Below, piece by piece: positions 6,185 to 9,865 of a DNA stretch of 9,865 nucleotides. The translations under genes were made by a program, and so were the position numbers. The stretch spans positions 1 through 9,865 of the forward strand of contig WRJP01000063.1 of assembly GCA_009778535.1 (NCBI GenBank). Direction: 5' to 3'. A model generated the notes under the pieces. The model did not search any database. It saw nothing but the letters and a program-made list of their open reading frames with translations, and had not been told where the DNA came from. Each line of letters begins with the position of its first letter. Position 1 is the stretch's first letter. Source of the stretch: Propionibacteriaceae bacterium (GTDB lineage Bacteria; Actinomycetota; Actinomycetes; Propionibacteriales; Propionibacteriaceae).

Positions 6185-7813
6185 TCAGCTAAGTACCGAG
6201 TCAACTAACTCTTTCGCCTGCGCTTGTACCTGGTTTAGGTGTTCTGACCCTTTGAGTGACTCCGCATAGATCTTGTAAACATTTTCGGTACCAGAGGGAC
6301 GAGCCGCGAACCATGCAGAAGCTGTCACCACTTTCAACCCTCCGATCGCTGCCTGATTGCCAGGGGCTTTCGTCAACTTTGCGATGATCGGCTCACCGGC
6401 CAAATGCGAGACCTGGACAGCTTCGGGGTTTAGTTGTGCGAGTTTTGCTTTTTGCTCCCTGCTTGCCGGAGCATCTATGCGGGCATAGCAGGACTTCCCG
6501 AATTTGGCTTCCAGCTTTGCGTAATGCTGACTCGGTGTTTCGCCAGTAACCGCCAAAATCTCGCTGGCTAGTAATGCCAGCAAGATGCCGTCCTTGTCTG
6601 TCGTCCATGTTGAGCCGTCTTTGGCAAGGAAGGATGCGCCTGCTGATTCTTCGCCTCCGAAACCGACTGACCCGTCACTCAAACCAGGCACGAACCATTT
6701 GAAGCCCACCGGAACTTCTAGCAGTTCACGCCCCTGGTCTTTTGCGACCATATCAATTATTGAGCTGGAGACTAAGGTCTTTCCAATGGCGCTATGGCTT
6801 GGCCAGTTGGGGCGGTGGGTGAAAAGGTATTCGATGGCGACTGCTAGGTACGCGTTTGGATTCATCAATCCAGCATCTGGTGTGACGATGCCGTGCCGGT
6901 CAGAGTCTGCGTCGTTGCCAGTCACTATGTCATAGTCGCTGCGATTGGTTACCAACGCCGCCATCGTATATGGGGATGAGCAGTCCATCCTGATTTTTCC
7001 GTCCCAGTCAAGGGTCATGAAACTCCACTTCGGGTCGACTTTCGGATTTATCACCGTCAAGTCGAGATTGAAGTGTTCGGCTAGGTATGCCCAATACTGG
7101 ACTGAGGCTCCGCCGAGCGGGTCAGCTCCTATCTTTACGCCAGCGTTTTTTATGGCTTCGATGTCGATTGCGTGGGTAAGGTCATGACAGTAGGCTCCTA
7201 AGTAATCCACACGGTTTACCCGAGCGCCAGCTTGGGCGTACCCCATTCGCTGGATTTCGCCAGGTTTACGCAGCAGTTCATTTGCTCTTGCAGCGATAAC
7301 CTTTGTGGCATCGGTGTCTGCGGGGCCACCGTGCGGGGGATTGTATTTGAAACCACCATCACGCGGGGGATTATGCGAGGGGGTTACGACTATCCCGTCA
7401 GCTTGTACCCCTTGGTGAGTGTTGTTGTAGCTGATGATCGCACGCGACACAGCCGGAGTTGGCGTGAAATCGGTAGCGTTCTCAGCGCATACTTCTACAT
7501 CATTGGCTACCAAGACTTCGATAGCTGTTTTCCAGGCTGGGTCAGACAGGCCGTGGGTGTCTTTTCCAATGAAGATCGGGCCATTTATACCAAGACTTCG
7601 GCGATACTCCACAATGGCCTGTGTGGTAGCTGCAATGTGCGCATCGTTAAAAGCTGAATCAAATGCGGAACCGCGGTGCCCTGAAGTGCCAAAAACCACC
7701 TGTTGATCGGGATTTTCTGGGTCTGGAGTCAAGTCATAGTAGGCCGAAATCAGTGCGTCTACATCTATTAGGTCTTCTTGTAAGGCAACCTGGCCTGCGC
7801 GTTCATGTACCAT
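6185..7813 (-). CDS. pgm: Phosphoglucomutase, alpha-D-glucose phosphate-specific
   Basis: It interconverts glucose-6-phosphate and glucose-1-phosphate, feeding glycogen and nucleotide-sugar synthesis. The protein is 542 aa from ATG 7813 and aligns by eye along its whole length with E. coli Pgm. The N-terminus is VHERAGQ (2-8), then FGTSGHRGSAF (41-51). The phosphoserine loop TPSHNPPRDGG carries catalytic Ser146. The metal loop NDADSDRHG has Asp301, Asp303 and Asp305. VPVGFKWF is at about 367-374, the sugar-binding GGEESAGAS at about 386-394 and the phosphate-binding RPSGTEN at about 505-511. Six more in-frame codons lead back to a TTG at 7831, but the ATG matches the family N-terminus better. 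A weak -10 (CAAGAT) lies 6 nt before the ATG, and GAGG lies 12 nt before it. It is divergent from the 218-aa gene across 139 bp. The nearby glgB fragment supports a role in glycogen metabolism. Confidence 0.96.
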   Translation of the reverse strand: MVHERAGQVALQEDLIDVDALISAYYDLTPDPENPDQQVVFGTSGHRGSAFDSAFNDAHIAATTQAIVEYRRSLGINGPIFIGKDTHGLSDPAWKTAIEVLVANDVEVCAENATDFTPTPAVSRAIISYNNTHQGVQADGIVVTPSHNPPRDGGFKYNPPHGGPADTDATKVIAARANELLRKPGEIQRMGYAQAGARVNRVDYLGAYCHDLTHAIDIEAIKNAGVKIGADPLGGASVQYWAYLAEHFNLDLTVINPKVDPKWSFMTLDWDGKIRMDCSSPYTMAALVTNRSDYDIVTGNDADSDRHGIVTPDAGLMNPNAYLAVAIEYLFTHRPNWPSHSAIGKTLVSSSIIDMVAKDQGRELLEVPVGFKWFVPGLSDGSVGFGGEESAGASFLAKDGSTWTTDKDGILLALLASEILAVTGETPSQHYAKLEAKFGKSCYARIDAPASREQKAKLAQLNPEAVQVSHLAGEPIIAKLTKAPGNQAAIGGLKVVTASAWFAARPSGTENVYKIYAESLKGSEHLNQVQAQAKELVDSVLS

Positions 7814-7853
7814 GAGCCAATCTTGCCTCAATTCATTGCAGATTGCACTCTGA

Positions 7854-7878
7854 AATTTCGTGACTATTTAGTGAAATT
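7854..7878. repeat. Inverted repeat in the pgm / 218-aa gene divergent region
   Basis: AATTTC and GAAATT form a perfect 6+6 inverted repeat separated by 13 nt. The left arm also lies in the 8-bp palindrome GAAATTTC (7852-7859), and the spacer contains a smaller ACT-ATTT-AGT. It sits between the divergent starts at 7813 and 7953, where a shared operator would be expected. AT-rich repeats of this size can occur by chance. Confidence 0.3.
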
Positions 7879-7934
7879 GCCGCGTAGGCTTGATCGTCAT
7901 AGGTCAGGGAGAGCCGTGGCGCAATGTGTCTGTC

Positions 7935-7943
7935 TGCTAAAAT
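7935..7943 (+). promoter_or_regulatory. Extended -10 (TGcTAAAAT) for the 218-aa gene
   Basis: TGC directly followed by TAAAAT is a good extended -10. The ATG lies 9 nt after the hexamer, so transcription would start about 2-4 nt before it, giving an almost leaderless mRNA. No -35 at standard spacing and no Shine-Dalgarno are seen. Confidence 0.5.
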
Positions 7944-7952
7944 TCGACAGTT

Positions 7953-8609
7953 ATGGAAGCTGTGCCAAAAGATGATTTCGTAAATCTCGAAAGTGAAGTA
8001 CTGCTAGAAGCTACTTCGAGTACCGAAGCTGAACTACCTTTTATAGGCAAAGAAATAGTTACCGCTTACCAGGCGATATTACGCACAAATCCTATCGAAC
8101 TGACCAATGAACAACAGCTAGAGCAGGCGCGTATCGAGGCAGCTGTGCGCGAGGCGGAACATGCAAGTCAAGTCGGTGACGAGCAACGCGGCTCTATAGA
8201 CCAGCAAGCTACTGGTGAGATCATAGTGGCAGCCGCCGTATTGTTCCGTGAACGATTTCGCGCTCTTGCTAAGACGGAGGAAGACGAAGACACGCGTGAC
8301 CTGCTACTCGAAATCCCCAAACTCATGGGCGAATACCTGCAAAGCGTCACGCAACATGAATCTGCTCTCGTTACGGCGAATCTGTTAAGTAGTGACGTTG
8401 ACACTTATCAACAGCGCATCTCAAACTATGATCGCTCCAGGCGGGGCAAACACCAAGCACTCATGACTCGCATCAACATGGCGGTAAGGTCAGCTCGCGG
8501 CCATGGTATTGAACCGCTGATCTACCGCGAAGTTTCTAAAGATGTTGGCACCGCTGACCGCTATACCATTGCGGAATACTCCAGAAACGTGCTCAGTCTG
8601 TATAGCTGA
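7953..8609 (+). CDS. Uncharacterised acidic, probably all-helical 218-aa protein
   Basis: I do not recognise this protein with confidence. Its layout weakly recalls uncharacterised DUF3232-type proteins, but I cannot confirm that. It has no signal peptide, membrane segment, Cys or Trp. Residues 1-30 are acidic and probably flexible. Residues 30-140 look like successive amphipathic helices rich in Glu, Gln and Ala (for example NEQQLEQARIEAAVREAEHA, 52-71, possibly coiled-coil). The C-terminal third is more basic and distinctive: YDRSRRGKHQALMTRINMAV (159-178), then ARGHGIEPLIYREVSKD (181-197), a candidate conserved core. The ATG start is supported by an extended -10 just upstream. Codon use and the closed frame look like a real gene. 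It is divergent from pgm and ends 11 bp from the convergent thioredoxin-TPR gene. No function is proposed. Confidence 0.8.
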   Translation: MEAVPKDDFVNLESEVLLEATSSTEAELPFIGKEIVTAYQAILRTNPIELTNEQQLEQARIEAAVREAEHASQVGDEQRGSIDQQATGEIIVAAAVLFRERFRALAKTEEDEDTRDLLLEIPKLMGEYLQSVTQHESALVTANLLSSDVDTYQQRISNYDRSRRGKHQALMTRINMAVRSARGHGIEPLIYREVSKDVGTADRYTIAEYSRNVLSLYS

Positions 8610-8620
8610 TCGAATCCGGG

Positions 8621-9502
8621 TCAGAAAAGAGCAGTCATAAGGTCGCGGCGAGCTTTTGCTACCGCCGCATTGCCAGGGGCGAGCGTTTCAAACAGGTCAA
8701 GTAGCCGTAGCCGAATCCGCTCTTTGTCACCGCTTGCAGCGGACTTGATGGTGGTTATCAAGCGGGTGAAAGCCTCAGTGTGCTTCCCGCCAGCCAATTC
8801 AATGTCGGCGGCTGCTAATTGGAGGTCAATATCGGTGGGGGAGGCAGCAGCTTTAACGAGCGTGTCCATGGCATCAACAGTGCTGATACGTTGCAGCAAC
8901 CCAGCTTGAGCCTTTCCGGCTTTTGCCTCGGTGTCTGCTGGATTTGCAGCCAAAAGCTTCTCGAATTCGGCAACGGCAGCTGCATAGTCACCCTTTTCTA
9001 GGGCGGCATCGGCCGGAGCAAACCGCGGGTCAGGTTCGGCGCTTTCATCAATGAATGTTGGCTCAGCAATCTGGCTCACTCCCGCGCTTGCTGCGGCTTG
9101 GAGTACCTGGTCGAGAACGGCTTGGATTTCAGCCTTGGGGTTGGTGCCTTGAAACAGTGGCAAGAGTTGACCCGCTATCACCGCCAAGACTGTAGGAACT
9201 GCCTGCACTCCAAACGTTGCGGCGACTTTTCCCGCTGCGTCAACGTTCACGCGCGCCAGCAAATACCGCCCGCCAGCAGCGTTGGCCAACTCAATTAGCT
9301 CATCGCTCATCACCTGCGCGTTTGCGCGAGGAGAGTACATTTCGATGATGACCGGATGTTTAACCGAGAGTTGCATCGTTGCCTCGAAGTTGGCCTCATC
9401 AACTTCTAAAACATAACTTGCTCCAGGGGGAGGCGGAGCTGTTTTTGCTGCGGCAGCAATACCGGACAAGTCCACGGCACGCGACATGTTGAAAGCAGGC
9501 AT
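8621..9502 (-). CDS. Thioredoxin-fold/TPR protein, YbbN (CnoX)-like, lacking active-site cysteines
   Basis: The 293-aa protein has a thioredoxin domain (about 30-137) followed by TPR-like helices (about 160-290), the layout of YbbN/CnoX co-chaperones. The N-terminal AVDLSGI (9-15) is typical of the actinobacterial version. In the thioredoxin domain PVIIEMYSPRANAQ (50-63) replaces the usual active-site segment, with no Cys in the CxxC position, while the cis-proline motif VQAVPTV (99-105) is kept. It is therefore probably not an oxidoreductase and may act as a binding or holdase protein (inference). TPR-type segments include DAALEKGDYAAAVAEFEKLL (165-184) and AADIELAGGKHTEAFTRLI (231-249). The start is ATG 9500-9502, with AGGA 8 nt upstream; GTG 9505 and an internal ATG at 9487 are alternatives. 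It follows the glgB stop codon by 23 bp on the same strand, the order I recall for homologues in other actinobacteria. Confidence 0.9.
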   Translation of the reverse strand: MPAFNMSRAVDLSGIAAAAKTAPPPPGASYVLEVDEANFEATMQLSVKHPVIIEMYSPRANAQVMSDELIELANAAGGRYLLARVNVDAAGKVAATFGVQAVPTVLAVIAGQLLPLFQGTNPKAEIQAVLDQVLQAAASAGVSQIAEPTFIDESAEPDPRFAPADAALEKGDYAAAVAEFEKLLAANPADTEAKAGKAQAGLLQRISTVDAMDTLVKAAASPTDIDLQLAAADIELAGGKHTEAFTRLITTIKSAASGDKERIRLRLLDLFETLAPGNAAVAKARRDLMTALF

Positions 9503-9509
9503 CACTCAA

Positions 9510-9515
9510 ATCCTA
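9510..9515 (-). promoter_or_regulatory. TAGGAT before the thioredoxin-TPR gene: Shine-Dalgarno or -10
   Basis: On the minus strand TTAGGATTTGAGTG precedes the ATG at 9502. AGGA at 8-nt spacing is a fair ribosome binding site. TAGGAT 7 nt before the ATG would also serve as a leaderless -10. The two readings cannot be separated from sequence. With the glgB stop only 23 bp upstream, translation from a longer mRNA through the Shine-Dalgarno is the simpler reading. Confidence 0.35.
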
Positions 9516-9525
9516 ACTTTGGAGG

Positions 9526-9735
9526 TTAAACACCAGGTTGGTACTCAAAATACACAGCCCCAAGCGGCGGCAGCACCACACTAGCATGAGCTGGGAACCC
9601 GTCCCATTCACCAGCTTCTGCAACTATCTGGCCAAGATTTCCGTATAAGCCGCTGCCGTCATAGGCAGTCGAGTCGGTGTTAAGGATTTCCTTCCATTTC
9701 TCCATTCTATTAGAAACAAAGCCAACTCGAAAAGC
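9526..9735 (-). pseudogene. glgB: 3' end of glgB (1,4-alpha-glucan branching enzyme), frame broken upstream
   Basis: Reading down from 9735, the frame encodes AFRVGF, then WKEILNTDSTAYDGSG, YGNLG, PAHASVVLPPLGAVYFEYQ and a TAA stop at 9526-9528. This matches the C-terminal beta-domain end of glycogen branching enzymes (YRxGLP..W.E.LNTD...GGSG.GN......PA...LPP..A.W). GlgB makes alpha-1,6 branches in glycogen and is normally over 600 aa. Here the frame meets a TAA at 9736-9738 and several more stops beyond (9769, 9784, 9787, 9793), and no other frame up to the right edge looks like GlgB. The only internal ATG (9703-9705) would give a 59-aa fragment without a catalytic domain. Possible causes are a real truncation or rearrangement, or a poor-quality or chimeric sequence end. 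Homology of the fragment is clear; pseudogene status is not. Confidence 0.6.
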
Positions 9736-9865
9736 TTACATGGCAGGTACTGGAATTTCATGCGTGCTTTAATTTCCTTGGCTTTATCACTTTCACTTCC
9801 ATTCAAAATGAAGAGCCGGAACCGGTTCGCATTAGTCCGTATCAGAACCAGTAGCCTACTGAATA
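9736..9865. other. Unassigned right-edge sequence after the glgB break
   Basis: These 130 bases do not continue glgB in any minus-strand frame and look more AT-rich than the rest, especially 9745-9810. Two open frames run to the edge. One is on the minus strand in another phase, with no recognisable content. The other is on the plus strand from an ATG at 9760 (MRALISLALSLSLPF...), with a signal-peptide-like start but only 35 codons visible. Neither can be assigned. A perfect 10-bp palindrome, GAACCGGTTC, lies at 9819-9828. No transposase, tRNA or clear insertion-sequence end is seen. Confidence 0.5.

Noticed and set aside
7232..7657. Plus-strand 141-aa frame inside pgm
   Set aside because: It is antisense to a fully conserved phosphoglucomutase and has no recognisable content or promoter.
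7814..7831. TTG at 7831 as the pgm start
   Set aside because: The family N-terminus begins at the ATG at 7813 (VHERAGQ, like the E. coli IHNRAGQ); the extra six residues are unsupported.
9624..9806. Minus-strand 60-aa frame overlapping the glgB tail
   Set aside because: It is out of phase with the clear GlgB sequence over its last ~30 codons, starts at a TTG, and has no recognisable motif. Its openness to the edge keeps a small doubt.
1..9865. CRISPR arrays, tRNA or rRNA genes, transposases, toxin-antitoxin or phage genes
   Set aside because: I saw no spaced direct repeats, cloverleaf-like sequence, DDE or integrase motifs, or paired small genes of such types.

Overview
The window is a compact, gene-dense stretch of chromosome from an actinobacterium (Actinomycetota). 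Three things point there: a HrdB/SigA-type primary sigma factor with a long charged N-terminal extension, the NucS/EndoMS mismatch endonuclease, and a gene neighbourhood (nucS, methylmalonyl-CoA epimerase, thioredoxin-TPR protein, glgB) that from memory resembles the corresponding mycobacterial and streptomycete region. Base composition looks close to 50% G+C by eye, low for the phylum, so a low-to-moderate-GC lineage is likely. I cannot name a genus.

Layout. The 3' part of rpoD (+, open at the left edge to 1298) meets an S9-family prolyl oligopeptidase gene (-, 3229-1301) tail to tail, with 2 bp between the stop codons. Upstream of the peptidase on the same strand is a small gene for a 111-aa basic zinc-ribbon-like protein (-, 3599-3264). 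It is divergent from nucS (+, 3638-4318) across only 38 bp. nucS converges on an AI-2E-family membrane protein (-, 5614-4325). Upstream of that on the same strand are methylmalonyl-CoA epimerase (-, 6150-5704) and phosphoglucomutase (-, 7813-6185). A 218-aa protein I do not recognise (+, 7953-8609) is divergent from pgm and convergent with a thioredoxin-fold/TPR protein of YbbN type (-, 9502-8621). The last 340 bases carry the 3' end of glgB (-), whose reading frame breaks at 9736-9738. The rest, to the right edge, is unassigned.

How the genes relate. rpoD (general transcription) and nucS (mismatch-directed DNA cleavage) are core information-processing genes. pgm (glucose-6-P to glucose-1-P) and glgB (glycogen branching) belong to glycogen metabolism. 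The epimerase belongs to propionate/methylmalonyl-CoA metabolism. I see no tRNA, rRNA, CRISPR array, integrase or transposase.

The main regulatory theme is leaderless initiation. Several start codons have a -10-like hexamer exactly 6-7 nt upstream and usually no Shine-Dalgarno. No obvious new multi-gene system is present. The best leads are the zinc-ribbon/nucS divergent pair with interlocking promoters, an apparent terminator built from the codons of the NucS C-terminal motif, the cysteine-less thioredoxin site, the unrecognised 218-aa protein, and the broken glgB end.
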